Source: an uncultured Pelagibacteraceae bacterium (GTDB lineage Bacteria; Pseudomonadota; Alphaproteobacteria; Pelagibacterales; Pelagibacteraceae). From it: a stretch of DNA of 46,273 nucleotides. This document shows positions 16,889-26,284 of the stretch, one piece after another. The stretch is taken from the NCBI GenBank assembly GCA_902601235.1, contig CACKMG010000005.1, positions 1 through 46,273 of the forward strand, read 5' to 3'. Numbering within the stretch: the stretch's first letter is position 1; each line of letters opens with the position of its first letter. Under the pieces are notes generated by a model. It ran no database searches and had not been told where the DNA came from. It saw only the letters and a program-made list of their open reading frames with translations. The translations under genes were made by a program, and so were the position numbers.

Positions 16889-17052
16889 GGTTATGCTATT
16901 ACATGATTCTTAAAATTATAAGATGTGTTAAATTTGAATTATTTACACGCAAAAATTGAATTGTTATAAAATCTAATATTTATCAAAATTATTAAACTCA
17001 ATATAAACACATGGAAGATGTTTTGTAATCGCATATATTGTTAATTTAAGTA
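16889..17052. other. Divergent intergenic region
   Basis: 164 bases separate the divergent small lipoprotein gene and the coiled-coil gene. I see no tRNA, no stable hairpin and no clear promoter hexamer pair. It should hold both promoters. Confidence 0.4.
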
Positions 17053-18141
17053 ATGGCTCGCAAAGGAAATAAGAAAAATAAAAAACTTTTAAAAATTATT
17101 AATTTAGATCCATCGCAAAAGATCCGAGAAACTAAAAATAAAATATTTAATTTTTTTGAGAACTATAAAAAGGAAAAAGAAAAAGCAATAGCAAGATCTG
17201 AAAAGAAAAAAAAATTAGAGGAAAAAAAGGAACTAATAAGAGAAAAAAAAGAAGCTAAAAAAAATAAACTTAATCAAATCAAAGAGGAAAAACGTCAAAT
17301 TTTAGCTCAAAAAAAATTAGTCATTGATAATGAAAAACAATTAAGAAAAAACGAAGAGATAAGAAGAAAGGTTGAAGCCAAAAGAATTAAGATAGAACAA
17401 CAAAAGATAAAAGATGAAGAAAAAAGAAAAATAAGAGAGGACGCATTAAGACTGAAAGAGGAAGAACAGAGGTTAAAAATGCTTGAAAGACAAAGAGCTA
17501 GAGAAGAGAAAATTAGAATTAAAGAGGAAGCAATAAAAGCTAAAAAAATAGAATCACAAAAAAAAAGGGATGAGAAAGAAAAAGAAAGACAAGAGCAAAA
17601 TAGATTAAAAGAAATAGAGAGAAATAATAGACTTGATGAGGAGCAAAAACTTAGAGAGGCAGCTAGAAAATTGAAATATGAAGAGGAAAAATTAAGAGAA
17701 ACAGAAAATAGATTAAGAAATTTAGAAATTGAGAGACAGCAAGAAATGCAGAGACAATTATTAAAAGAACAAGCAGAACAGAGAGCTAAAGAACAGGAAT
17801 TAAGAGAAAAAGAAGAAAAAATCAAAGCTGCAGAGCAAGAAAGATTCTTAAGAGAAAAAGAAAGAGCTGAAAGAGAGGAGGAACTCAAAAAAGAAGAGGA
17901 AAAACAAAAAAAAATTGAAGAAGAAAAAGAAATAGCATTAAAACAAAAAGCTGAAGAGGAAGAAAGAATTAAACAAGAAAATCAACGTATTAAAGAATGG
18001 GAAGAAAAATTTGATCAAGAACAAAAAATAAGGGAAGAAGAATTAATTAGAAAATTTTATAGCGATAACTCAAAACCAATTCCTGAAGAGAATGAGGCTA
18101 AAAATTTGGGTGAAAACTCTAATGACCAGGATAAAAATTAA
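17053..18141 (+). CDS. Highly charged coiled-coil protein, function unknown
   Basis: A 362-residue protein made almost entirely of Lys, Glu, Arg and Gln with hydrophobic residues at coiled-coil spacing from about residue 45 to 335. The N-terminus (MARKGNKKNKK) is basic, residues 15-40 have a short semi-conserved start (INLDPSQKIRETKNKIFNFF), and the C-terminal 25 residues are acidic and Asn-rich. There is no membrane segment or signal peptide, so it is probably cytoplasmic and one long helix. The coding strand is extremely purine-rich. It resembles TolA, caldesmon-like or DNA-binding scaffold proteins only in composition, so no function is assigned. It ends at 18141, directly next to the convergent phosphohexomutase stop. 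Confidence 0.72.
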   Translation: MARKGNKKNKKLLKIINLDPSQKIRETKNKIFNFFENYKKEKEKAIARSEKKKKLEEKKELIREKKEAKKNKLNQIKEEKRQILAQKKLVIDNEKQLRKNEEIRRKVEAKRIKIEQQKIKDEEKRKIREDALRLKEEEQRLKMLERQRAREEKIRIKEEAIKAKKIESQKKRDEKEKERQEQNRLKEIERNNRLDEEQKLREAARKLKYEEEKLRETENRLRNLEIERQQEMQRQLLKEQAEQRAKEQELREKEEKIKAAEQERFLREKERAEREEELKKEEEKQKKIEEEKEIALKQKAEEEERIKQENQRIKEWEEKFDQEQKIREEELIRKFYSDNSKPIPEENEAKNLGENSNDQDKN

Positions 18142-19596
18142 TTAAATCTTTTGATCATATTCACCAATCTTACCAGTCTGTTGGAGTAGCTGATCAATAA
18201 ATTCAAAGATCTTTTTTTTCCTTTCATTTGACGTTTGACTTTCAGTTACTATTACTAAAGAAGGTTTATTTGACGAAGCTCTAATAAGTCCCCATGATCC
18301 ATCTTCAAAAGAAAATCTCACACCATTAACAGTTAAAATTTCTTTAATTTCTTGATTATCAATTTTAACTTTTTTGCTCTTAATTCTTTTTATATCTTCA
18401 ACGATCTTTTCAACCACTTCATATTTTTCTTCATCTTTGCAAAAAGGAGCCATTGTCGGAGATTGAAAAGTTTTAGGAAGATCATTAATGATTTCACTCA
18501 TTTTTCTATTTTGGTTTTTTAATAGATGGCAGACTTGTATTGCTGAATTGATTCCATCATCATAACCATATCCTAATGGCTGATTGAAAAAAAAGTGACC
18601 ACTTTTTTCAAAACCTGCTAAAGCTTTTTCATTATAAACTTTTCTTTTAATATGAGAGTGTCCAGTTTTCCAATAAATAGTTTCACATTCATTTTTATTA
18701 AGAATTTTATCGTAAGAATATAGCCCTGTTGATTTTACATCTACAACAAATTTTGAATTTTTATGTGTTTCAGATAAATTTCTTGCAATTAATAAACCAA
18801 TTTTATCTGAAAAAATTTCATTTCCTTTATCGTCTATTACACCTACTCGATCACCATCACCGTCAAAACCAAAACCAATATCTGCATTATTTTTTAATAC
18901 AGCTTTTGAAATTTCATGAAGCATCTTTAAATCTTCAGGGTTTGGATTATATTTTGGAAAAGTCCAATCTAAATTGCAGTCTAATTCAATAATCTCACAG
19001 CCAATCCCCTTTAAAACCTCTGGAGCAAAAATTCCTGCCGTTCCATTACCACAAGCTACTACTGCTTTAATTTTTTTTCCAAGAATATTTTTATCTATAA
19101 GATCTTTTTTATAAATTTTTTGGAAATCTTTAATTTCTTTTTCTCTTCCCTTACCGCTAATAAATTTTTTATTTAAAGTTATATCTTTTAGTTCTTTCAT
19201 TTCATCTGGGGCATGAGTTAATCCTTTTTTGATACCCATTTTTACTCCTGTCCAACCATTTTCATTATGACTTGCTGTAACCATTGCAACTGCATCTGCA
19301 TCTAAATTAAATTGTGCGTAATAAACCATTGGTGATAATGATAAACCTATATCTTCAACAAAACATCCAGTTGATAATAATCCTTTTTTAAGTGCAGTTT
19401 TTATTTCTTCACTGTACGATCTATAGTCATGACCCACAATTACTCTTGGATTATTTTTCTTTGTATGATTTATAATTTGTGTTCCTAACCCTTTACCTAG
19501 GTTTATGATTCCCTCTGAATTGATATCTTTTTGATAAACCCATCGTGCGTCATATTCTCTAAAACCATAAGGGTCTATTTTTAAGGATTGATTCAT
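18142..19596 (-). CDS. manB: Phosphomannomutase/phosphoglucomutase (alpha-D-phosphohexomutase)
   Basis: A 484-residue cytoplasmic enzyme interconverting hexose 1- and 6-phosphates, feeding nucleotide-sugar and polysaccharide synthesis. The phosphoserine loop is TASHNENG with S109, the metal-binding loop is FDGDGDR with D245, D247 and D249, the sugar-specificity loop reads FEKSGH (usually GEMSGH), and the C-terminal phosphate-binding loop contains RASSNKPSL. Length fits the AlgC/ManB clade. The sequence does not separate mannose from glucose preference, so the symbol is tentative. It is monocistronic, divergent from nrdA (159-base gap) and abuts the convergent coiled-coil gene. Confidence 0.9.
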   Translation of the reverse strand: MNQSLKIDPYGFREYDARWVYQKDINSEGIINLGKGLGTQIINHTKKNNPRVIVGHDYRSYSEEIKTALKKGLLSTGCFVEDIGLSLSPMVYYAQFNLDADAVAMVTASHNENGWTGVKMGIKKGLTHAPDEMKELKDITLNKKFISGKGREKEIKDFQKIYKKDLIDKNILGKKIKAVVACGNGTAGIFAPEVLKGIGCEIIELDCNLDWTFPKYNPNPEDLKMLHEISKAVLKNNADIGFGFDGDGDRVGVIDDKGNEIFSDKIGLLIARNLSETHKNSKFVVDVKSTGLYSYDKILNKNECETIYWKTGHSHIKRKVYNEKALAGFEKSGHFFFNQPLGYGYDDGINSAIQVCHLLKNQNRKMSEIINDLPKTFQSPTMAPFCKDEEKYEVVEKIVEDIKRIKSKKVKIDNQEIKEILTVNGVRFSFEDGSWGLIRASSNKPSLVIVTESQTSNERKKKIFEFIDQLLQQTGKIGEYDQKI

Positions 19597-19673
19597 GCTG
19601 TTAATTACTTACCTTTTTTTTAATTTTATAGTTGAATTTTTTTAACACTGTTCTATAAATGTTCTATTGATTT

Positions 19674-19721
19674 ACTGTTTATATAGTATATTAATGATAA
19701 GCGCATACAACATATAGTTGT
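19674..19721 (+). promoter_or_regulatory. Candidate NrdR-type operator pair upstream of nrdAB
   Basis: ACAACATATAGTTGT at 19707-19721 is a perfect 5-base-arm palindrome. About 32 bases upstream, centre to centre, ACTGTTTATATAGTAT at 19674-19689 matches my recollection of the NrdR box consensus at roughly 12 of 16 positions. Tandem boxes about three helical turns apart ahead of RNR genes are the usual NrdR arrangement. The second box is a base short of the usual length, so the call is tentative. Confidence 0.4.
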
Positions 19722-19755
19722 TTTCGTTAAATTAACAAAATATAATACATAATTT

Positions 19756-21696
19756 ATGAATAAAATCCTATCCCAGGCACTAAAGAAAGCTGTCTCTGAA
19801 TATAGCCCTGAGGTTAAACAAATTTCTAAGGATAATAGACCAGATTTATTTTCATTAAATAACGAAACTGAGCTTTTCCAAAATGACAGAGGAATTATTA
19901 TTAAAATTGACAGATCTAGAGATTCAAAATTAACTGATTTTGGAAGAGCAACTCTAAAAGATAGATATCTCGGTCAGAATGAATCTTTTCAAGATTTATT
20001 TGCAAGAGTAGCTAGCACTTATGCTGATGATAATTTACATGCTCAAAGAATTTACAACTATATAAGTAATTTATGGTTTATGCCGGCAACCCCAGTCCTA
20101 TCAAATGGTGGAACAAAGAGAGGCTTACCAATTTCATGCTTTTTGAATGAAGCTTCAGATAGTCTTGGTGGTATTTTAGATCTTTGGAGTGAAAATGTTT
20201 GGTTGGCTGCAAAAGGTGGAGGTATTGGAAGTTATTGGGGTAACTTAAGATCTATTGGAGAGAAGATAGGAAGAGTAGGTAAAACTTCTGGCATCATTCC
20301 GTTCATTAAAGTAATGGATTCATTAACAATGGCAATTAGTCAAGGATCTTTAAGGAGAGGCTCAGCAGCTTGCTATCTTCCTATTGATCATCCTGAAATT
20401 GAAGAATTTATTGAAATGAGAAGACCAACAGGAGGAGATCCTAACAGAAAAGCCTTAAACTTGCATCACGGTGTTTTAGTTTCAGATGCATTCATGAGAG
20501 CTGTTGAAACTGATGAACAGTGGGCTTTAAAAAGTCCCGCAGATGGTTCAGTTCAACAAACTTTATCTGCTAGAAATTTATGGATTAGGTTATTAACTTC
20601 TAGAATTGAAACTGGTGAACCTTATATCATTTATATTGATACTGTTAACAGACAAATTCCTCAACATCATAAACTAGCAAACTTAACTGTAAAAACATCT
20701 AATCTGTGTAGTGAAATAACTTTACCAACAGGTATAGACAAGGATGGAAATGACAGAACGGCCGTTTGTTGTTTGTCATCTTTAAATATAGAAAAATATG
20801 ATGAATGGAAAGATGATCCAAATATGATCAATGATGTCATGAGATTTTTGGATAATGTTTTATCAGAGTTTATTGATAAGGCTCCTGATCAATTTAAAGA
20901 TGCAAAATATTCAGCTGAAAGAGAAAGAAGTGTTGGTCTAGGAGTAATGGGTTTTCATTCTTATTTACAAAAAAATAGAATTCCACTTGAGTCAGTTATG
21001 GCAAAAGCTTGGAATAAAAAAATATTTAAAAATATACATGAAAAAGTTAATCAAGCATCAAAAGATCTAGCTGAAGAAAGAGGTGCTTGTCCTGATGCAG
21101 CAGAGTATGGTTTTAATGAAAGATTTTCAAACAAAACTGCAATTGCTCCAACTGCCTCAATTTCAATTATTTGTGGTGGCGCTTCGCCTGGAGTAGAACC
21201 AATAGCAGCTAATAGCTATACTCACAAAACATTATCAGGATCTTTCAATGTAAGAAATAGATATTTAGAAGAAATTTTAGAAAGTCATGGTAAAAATGAT
21301 GATGAAACTTGGTCAACAATCACCACTAATCAAGGTTCAGTTTCACACTTAAACTTTTTATCTGATTTAGAAAAAGACGTTTTTAAAACTGCTTTTGAGT
21401 TAAACCAAAACTGGATAATAGAACTTAGTGGTGACAGAACGCCATTCATTTCTCAAGCTCAGTCAATTAACTTGTTTTTACCTGCAGATGTACATAAAAA
21501 AGAGTTACATAAAATTCATTTTGATGCTTGGAAAAAAGGTTTAAAAAGCCTTTATTACTGTAGGTCAAAATCAATTCAAAGAGCTGAAAATATTAACGAT
21601 GCGAAATCAACGGATATTACAGCTAATGTTTACAAATCTAAAAATCAACAATCAAACGAACAACAAGAGTATGAGGAGTGTTTATCATGTCAGTAG
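19756..21696 (+). CDS. nrdA: Class I ribonucleoside-diphosphate reductase, large (catalytic) subunit
   Basis: A 646-residue subunit that reduces ribonucleotides to deoxyribonucleotides using the radical made by NrdB. Catalytic residues are all visible: C128 (SCFL) and C338 (VCCLS) as the redox pair, the N316-C318-E320 radical site in NLCSE, the radical-transfer tyrosines Y600-Y601, and the C-terminal shuttle pair C642/C645. The N-terminus goes into the catalytic domain after about 55 residues, so the ATP-cone found in E. coli NrdA (761 residues) is absent. It overlaps nrdB by 10 bases, and is preceded by candidate NrdR boxes. Confidence 0.95.
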   Translation: MNKILSQALKKAVSEYSPEVKQISKDNRPDLFSLNNETELFQNDRGIIIKIDRSRDSKLTDFGRATLKDRYLGQNESFQDLFARVASTYADDNLHAQRIYNYISNLWFMPATPVLSNGGTKRGLPISCFLNEASDSLGGILDLWSENVWLAAKGGGIGSYWGNLRSIGEKIGRVGKTSGIIPFIKVMDSLTMAISQGSLRRGSAACYLPIDHPEIEEFIEMRRPTGGDPNRKALNLHHGVLVSDAFMRAVETDEQWALKSPADGSVQQTLSARNLWIRLLTSRIETGEPYIIYIDTVNRQIPQHHKLANLTVKTSNLCSEITLPTGIDKDGNDRTAVCCLSSLNIEKYDEWKDDPNMINDVMRFLDNVLSEFIDKAPDQFKDAKYSAERERSVGLGVMGFHSYLQKNRIPLESVMAKAWNKKIFKNIHEKVNQASKDLAEERGACPDAAEYGFNERFSNKTAIAPTASISIICGGASPGVEPIAANSYTHKTLSGSFNVRNRYLEEILESHGKNDDETWSTITTNQGSVSHLNFLSDLEKDVFKTAFELNQNWIIELSGDRTPFISQAQSINLFLPADVHKKELHKIHFDAWKKGLKSLYYCRSKSIQRAENINDAKSTDITANVYKSKNQQSNEQQEYEECLSCQ

Positions 21697-22703
21697 CAGA
21701 AAAAATTAAAGTAGAAAAAAAAGAAATTATTCAACCAAAGAAAACGGGGTTATTACTTGAAAATCCAGTATATAAACCTTTCAGATACCCATGGTGCTAT
21801 GATGCTTGGTTGACACAACAAAGAATTCATTGGCTACCTGAGGAAGTACCTCTTGGAGACGACGTTAGAGACTGGCAAAAGAATTTATCTCAACCAGAAA
21901 AAAACTTATTAACTCAAATATTTAGATTTTTTACACAAGCTGATGTTGAGGTTAACAATTGTTATTTAAGACATTACACAACTGTATTTAAACCTACAGA
22001 AGTTTTGATGATGATGACTGCATTTGCAGCAATGGAAACAGTTCATGTTGCGGCTTACTCTCATTTGCTGGATACAATTGGTATGCCAGAGTCTGAATAT
22101 TCTGCATTCATGAAATATAAAGAAATGAAAGATAAGTATGACTACATGCAAGGCTTCAATGTTAATTCAAAAGAAGATATTGCGAAAACAGTTGCTGTAT
22201 TCAGTGCATTTACAGAAGGTCTTCAACTTTTTGCAAGTTTCGCAATTCTTTTAAATTTTCCTAGACATAACAAAATGAAAGGAATGGGTCAGATAGTTAC
22301 CTGGTCAGTTAGAGACGAAACACTTCATTGTAACTCTATGATAAGAATTTTCAAAGAATTTATAAAAGAAAATCCTGAGATTTGGACTCCTAAACTTAAA
22401 AAAGAACTTTATGAAGCTTGCAGAATAATTGTCGAGCATGAAGATGCTTTTATTGATCTAGCTTTCGAAATGGGTCCAATGGAAGGTTTGACTGCACAAG
22501 AAGTTAAAGATTACATTAGATTCATTGCCAATAGAAGATTAGATCAGCTTGGTTTAGAACCAATTTATAAAGTTGAAAAAAATCCTTTAGGTTGGTTAGA
22601 CACTATGTTGAACGCTGTAGAGCATATGAATTTCTTTGAAGGTCGTGCAACAGAGTATTCTAAAGCATCTACTCAAGGAACTTGGGCAGAGGCATTTAGC
22701 TAA
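21687..22703 (+). CDS. nrdB: Class I ribonucleoside-diphosphate reductase, small (radical) subunit
   Basis: Start chosen at ATG 21687 because AGGAG lies 8 bases ahead; an in-frame GTG at 21678 would add three residues. This gives 338 residues. The di-iron ligands match E. coli NrdB spacing exactly: D86, E117, H120, then E177, E211 and H214. The radical tyrosine is present at Y124 (E-T-V-H-x3-Y), so this is a conventional tyrosyl-radical enzyme. The C-terminal tail that docks to NrdA is present. It overlaps nrdA by 10 bases and ends 3 bases from the convergent prpC stop without a recognisable terminator. Confidence 0.95.
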   Translation: MSVAEKIKVEKKEIIQPKKTGLLLENPVYKPFRYPWCYDAWLTQQRIHWLPEEVPLGDDVRDWQKNLSQPEKNLLTQIFRFFTQADVEVNNCYLRHYTTVFKPTEVLMMMTAFAAMETVHVAAYSHLLDTIGMPESEYSAFMKYKEMKDKYDYMQGFNVNSKEDIAKTVAVFSAFTEGLQLFASFAILLNFPRHNKMKGMGQIVTWSVRDETLHCNSMIRIFKEFIKENPEIWTPKLKKELYEACRIIVEHEDAFIDLAFEMGPMEGLTAQEVKDYIRFIANRRLDQLGLEPIYKVEKNPLGWLDTMLNAVEHMNFFEGRATEYSKASTQGTWAEAFS

Positions 22704-22706
22704 TAA

Positions 22707-23831
22707 TTATCTTTGATTTAATTGAACAACTTTTCTATGTTGGTTACCTTTATAACTAGCTAAAGGTCTAATTAACTTATTGGCCGCATGTTGTTCCATA
22801 ATATGAGCTGACCAACCAGTTATTCTTGAAATTACAAATATTGGTGTAAAAAAATCTGTATCAAAACCCATCAGATGATATGTAGGTCCAGTGGGATAAT
22901 CCACGTTTGGATGTATATTTTTTCTTTCGATCATTACTTTTTCAACAATGTCATAAATTTTTTCAAATTTTTTATCTTTTTTAATTTTAGCAACTTTTGC
23001 AAAATATTTTCTCATTGTAGGAACTCTGGAGTCACCTGATTTATAAACTCTATGTCCAAAACCCATAACAACCTCTTTATTATCTAATGCACTATTAATC
23101 CATTTAAGTGCATTATTAGGAGATTTAATTTTATTCATCATATGCATTACTTCTTCATTAGCTCCTCCATGAAGAGGACCTTTTAAACTTGCTATTGCTC
23201 CAGTAATAGCACCATGAATATCAGATAAACTACTTGTTATAGTTCTTGCAGTAAATGTTGATACATTGAAACTATGTTCTGCGTACAAAATTAGAGAAAC
23301 ATCAAAAGCCTTGACTATTTCTTTTTGAGGCACTTTTCCAAAACACATATAGAAGAAGTTCTCTGCAATATTTAAATTCTTTTTAGGTTTAATGATTTTT
23401 TTACCTTTTCTTAATCTGTAAAAAGCTGCTAAGGCCGTAGGCGTTTTGGCTAAAATTCTTATAGCTTTTCTCATATTTGCCTCTGGAGAAGAGTCTGTAG
23501 TTTCTTTATCCTCAAGACCCATTATACTTACAGCTGTTCTTGCTACATCCATTGGATGGGATTTTTTTGGCATTTTTTTTAGTATTGAATAAAGATCTTT
23601 TGATAACTCTCTATTATTTTTTTCTTCTTTTTCAAATTTTCTTAGTTGAATAGTATTAGGTAAATCTTTATTCAAAATTAAATATGCAACTTCCTCAAAT
23701 CTACAATATTCACATAAATCTTGAGCCGCATAACCTCTATAGGTTAAAGAATTAATTTCAGGCATTACTTTTGAAACTTCTGTTTCGTCAACAACTATTC
23801 CAAGTAAACCCTTTTTTATATCATCACTCAT
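22707..23831 (-). CDS. prpC: 2-methylcitrate synthase (citrate synthase family)
   Basis: A 374-residue citrate-synthase-fold enzyme condensing propionyl-CoA with oxaloacetate. Motifs include GPLHGGANEEVM, GFGHRVYK with the catalytic His, and NVDYPTGPTYHLMG with the catalytic Asp. Length (shorter than about 430-residue citrate synthases) and position after prpD and prpB indicate methylcitrate synthase; some citrate synthase activity is possible. It overlaps prpB by one base and is last in prpD-prpB-prpC. Confidence 0.9.
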   Translation of the reverse strand: MSDDIKKGLLGIVVDETEVSKVMPEINSLTYRGYAAQDLCEYCRFEEVAYLILNKDLPNTIQLRKFEKEEKNNRELSKDLYSILKKMPKKSHPMDVARTAVSIMGLEDKETTDSSPEANMRKAIRILAKTPTALAAFYRLRKGKKIIKPKKNLNIAENFFYMCFGKVPQKEIVKAFDVSLILYAEHSFNVSTFTARTITSSLSDIHGAITGAIASLKGPLHGGANEEVMHMMNKIKSPNNALKWINSALDNKEVVMGFGHRVYKSGDSRVPTMRKYFAKVAKIKKDKKFEKIYDIVEKVMIERKNIHPNVDYPTGPTYHLMGFDTDFFTPIFVISRITGWSAHIMEQHAANKLIRPLASYKGNQHRKVVQLNQR

Positions 23832-24727
23832 TATTCATGACCTTCAGTACTAAAATTATAAATCTTCTCATCTAAACTATTGTATTTTTCATAATCAACT
23901 AGTTCATATAATCTTTTTCTAGACTGCATCTTATCAATAATATTGTTCTGGTGTCCATTTGCATAAATGTCTCTCAATCCATCTTCAACATTTTTCATTG
24001 CCAGTCTTTGTGTGGTAACTGGATAAATGACTATATTATAGCCGAATTGTTCTAATTCTTTATAATTAAACAACTTTGTTTTTCCAAATTCAGTCATGTT
24101 AGCTAACAGATAACAAGAGAGTTCTTTTCTAACTTTTTCAAAATCTTTCTCATCATGTAAGGCTTCTGGAAAAATAATTTCCGCACCAGCATCTATGTAG
24201 GCTTTGCATCTATTAATCATTTTATCTATACCTTCTACATTTTTTGCATCTGATCTTGCTATGATTTTAAAATTTTTATCTTTCTTAGCACCGACACATT
24301 CTTTAATCTTTTTAACCATTGCTTCAGTTGAAATAAGTTCTTTATTATCTAAGTGACCACATCTTTTTCTTTCAATTTGATCTTCTAAATGTACAGCAGT
24401 AATTCCAAACTCCTCGAAAGTCTCAATTGTTTCTTTACAAGATTTAAATCCGGTATCTATATCAACAATTGTTGGAAGATTAGTTACTCTTGAAATTAAA
24501 TACGATCGAGTGCTCACATCTTGCAATGTTGTTAATCCAATATCTGGAAAACCAAGATCATTAGCCATTACTCCACCTGAAACATATACAGCATCATAAC
24601 CAATTTCCTCAATTAATTTTGCAGTTAAAGGATTATAAGCACCTGGAACTCTTAATATCTTGTTTGATTTTAATTTATTTACAAAATCTTCTCTTTTTTG
24701 AATAGGCTCTTTTTCGATAAAGTGCAT
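23831..24727 (-). CDS. prpB: 2-methylisocitrate lyase
   Basis: A 298-residue member of the isocitrate lyase/PEP mutase family that splits 2-methylisocitrate into pyruvate and succinate. The catalytic loop reads KRCGH (residues 121-125), as in ICL and PrpB, and metal/substrate motifs YVSGG, DIDTGF and VHLEDQ are present. It sits between prpD and prpC with one-base overlaps on both sides. The family includes other carboxy-phosphonoenolpyruvate-type lyases, but the neighbours make the PrpB call secure. Confidence 0.92.
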   Translation of the reverse strand: MHFIEKEPIQKREDFVNKLKSNKILRVPGAYNPLTAKLIEEIGYDAVYVSGGVMANDLGFPDIGLTTLQDVSTRSYLISRVTNLPTIVDIDTGFKSCKETIETFEEFGITAVHLEDQIERKRCGHLDNKELISTEAMVKKIKECVGAKKDKNFKIIARSDAKNVEGIDKMINRCKAYIDAGAEIIFPEALHDEKDFEKVRKELSCYLLANMTEFGKTKLFNYKELEQFGYNIVIYPVTTQRLAMKNVEDGLRDIYANGHQNNIIDKMQSRKRLYELVDYEKYNSLDEKIYNFSTEGHE

Positions 24728-26229
24728 TAAAAAATTCCTTTTTTTAAATTCCTTTTAAGTCTACTCTTTTTAACTTCTATATTCAGCATACTAAGTTGAC
24801 CTGGTTTTAATTTTTTTAAATTTTGTACTGACTTTAAAAACTTATTACTTTCTTTTTTACTTAATATATTTTCAGTCAATGTTAAAAACTTATTAATATA
24901 GTTTTCTCTTTTAAAAGGGCGTGATCCATAAGGATGAGCATCTGCAACTCCTTGTTCTTCAACAACTTTTTTACCATTTTTAAGAGTAATTACCACTTTT
25001 GCACCAAAAGCTTTTTTCCCAGGGTTAGGATCGTGATATCTTTTAGTCCATTTTTTATCTTCATGAGTTTTTATTGATTTCCAAATCTTAAGCGTACTTT
25101 TTCTTTTAGCTCTCGCTTTTGTGTAAGATTTTACATGATGCCAAGAACCATCTTCAAGGGCTACAGCAAATATATACATTATTGAATGATCTAACGTTTC
25201 TCTACTCGCATTAGGATCCATTTTTTGAGGATCATTTGCACCAGTACCGATTACATAATGAGTATGATGACTTGTATAAATATCTATCTTTTTAATTTGA
25301 TTAAGATTATTTATTCTTTTTTTTAATTTTTTAGCTAAATCAATTAAAGCTTGAGATTGATATTCTGCAGAATATTCTTTCGTGTAAGTCTCAAGTATTG
25401 CTTTTTTTGTTTCACCTTTTTTTGGAAGAGGAACTTTGTATAATGCTTTTTTACCATCAAGAATTCTAGCAATTACACTATCTTCACCTTCATAAATTGG
25501 ACTAGGTGCACCTTCGCCACGCATAACTCTATCTACAGCTTCTATTGCAAGTTTTCCAGCATGCGCAGGAGCATAAGCCTTCCAACTTGAGATTTCACCT
25601 TTTCTAGATTGTCTAGTAGAAATTGTCGTATGAAGAGCTTGTTGAATAGCTTGATAAATGGTTTCAGTATTTAATTTTAACATAGTACCTATTCCAGCTG
25701 CAACACTTGGACCTAAGTGAGCAATATGATCTACTTTATGTTTATGTAAACAAATTCCTTTTACTAAATTAACTTGGACTTCATAAGCAGTTATGATTCC
25801 TCTTAATAGATCTAAACCACTTTTTTTATTTTGTTGAGCTACACTTATAAGTGGAGGAATATTGTCTCCAGGATGACTATAATCAGCAGCTAAAAATGTA
25901 TCATGAAAATCTAATTCTCTAACTGCCGTTCCATTTGACCATGCAGCCCATTCACAGTCAAATCTTAACTTACTATTTATACCAAATAGTGTTGCACCAT
26001 TTTTTCTTGAATGTTTTAAAGCCATTTCTCTTGAGGAAATAACTGGTCTTCTATTAAGAGATGCAATTGCAACTGATGCATTATCAATTATTCTATTAAT
26101 AACCATTTCAATCGCGTTGTTATCTAATTTAGTATTGTCGTTAGCAATCTCTGCAATTTTCCATGCGAGTTGGCTCTTTTTCGGTAAATGTTTTTTAGAT
26201 GGGTAAACTTTTACATTATGAACAATCAA
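24727..26229 (-). CDS. prpD: 2-methylcitrate dehydratase
   Basis: A 500-residue MmgE/PrpD family protein, normal length, dehydrating 2-methylcitrate to 2-methyl-cis-aconitate. Family signatures include the [15 protein letters not shown] stretch near residue 100 and [11 protein letters not shown]. The start is TTG at 26229, supported by an AGGAG 5 bases ahead; the next in-frame Met is about 60 residues in. It leads prpDBC, with 55 bases between it and gph. No aconitase-like isomerase or prpE propionyl-CoA synthetase is adjacent, so other steps are encoded elsewhere. Confidence 0.92.
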   Translation of the reverse strand: MIVHNVKVYPSKKHLPKKSQLAWKIAEIANDNTKLDNNAIEMVINRIIDNASVAIASLNRRPVISSREMALKHSRKNGATLFGINSKLRFDCEWAAWSNGTAVRELDFHDTFLAADYSHPGDNIPPLISVAQQNKKSGLDLLRGIITAYEVQVNLVKGICLHKHKVDHIAHLGPSVAAGIGTMLKLNTETIYQAIQQALHTTISTRQSRKGEISSWKAYAPAHAGKLAIEAVDRVMRGEGAPSPIYEGEDSVIARILDGKKALYKVPLPKKGETKKAILETYTKEYSAEYQSQALIDLAKKLKKRINNLNQIKKIDIYTSHHTHYVIGTGANDPQKMDPNASRETLDHSIMYIFAVALEDGSWHHVKSYTKARAKRKSTLKIWKSIKTHEDKKWTKRYHDPNPGKKAFGAKVVITLKNGKKVVEEQGVADAHPYGSRPFKRENYINKFLTLTENILSKKESNKFLKSVQNLKKLKPGQLSMLNIEVKKSRLKRNLKKGIF

Positions 26230-26284
26230 AATAACTCCTAATTAACGGGATTGTTTTTAATAGTAAAAAAAAAAATAATCAATA

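Noticed and set aside
17307..17888. Long Ser/Leu-rich open frame opposite the coiled-coil gene
   Set aside because: It is the mirror of Lys/Glu/Arg codons in the purine-rich gene; composition is artificial and no family is recognisable.
17160..18060. Direct-repeat or CRISPR-like array in the purine-rich stretch
   Set aside because: Repeats are irregular codon-level repeats of Lys/Glu, with no constant repeat and spacer lengths.
21678..21686. GTG start for nrdB
   Set aside because: ATG at 21687 has AGGAG at good spacing; the GTG lies at the end of that ribosome site.
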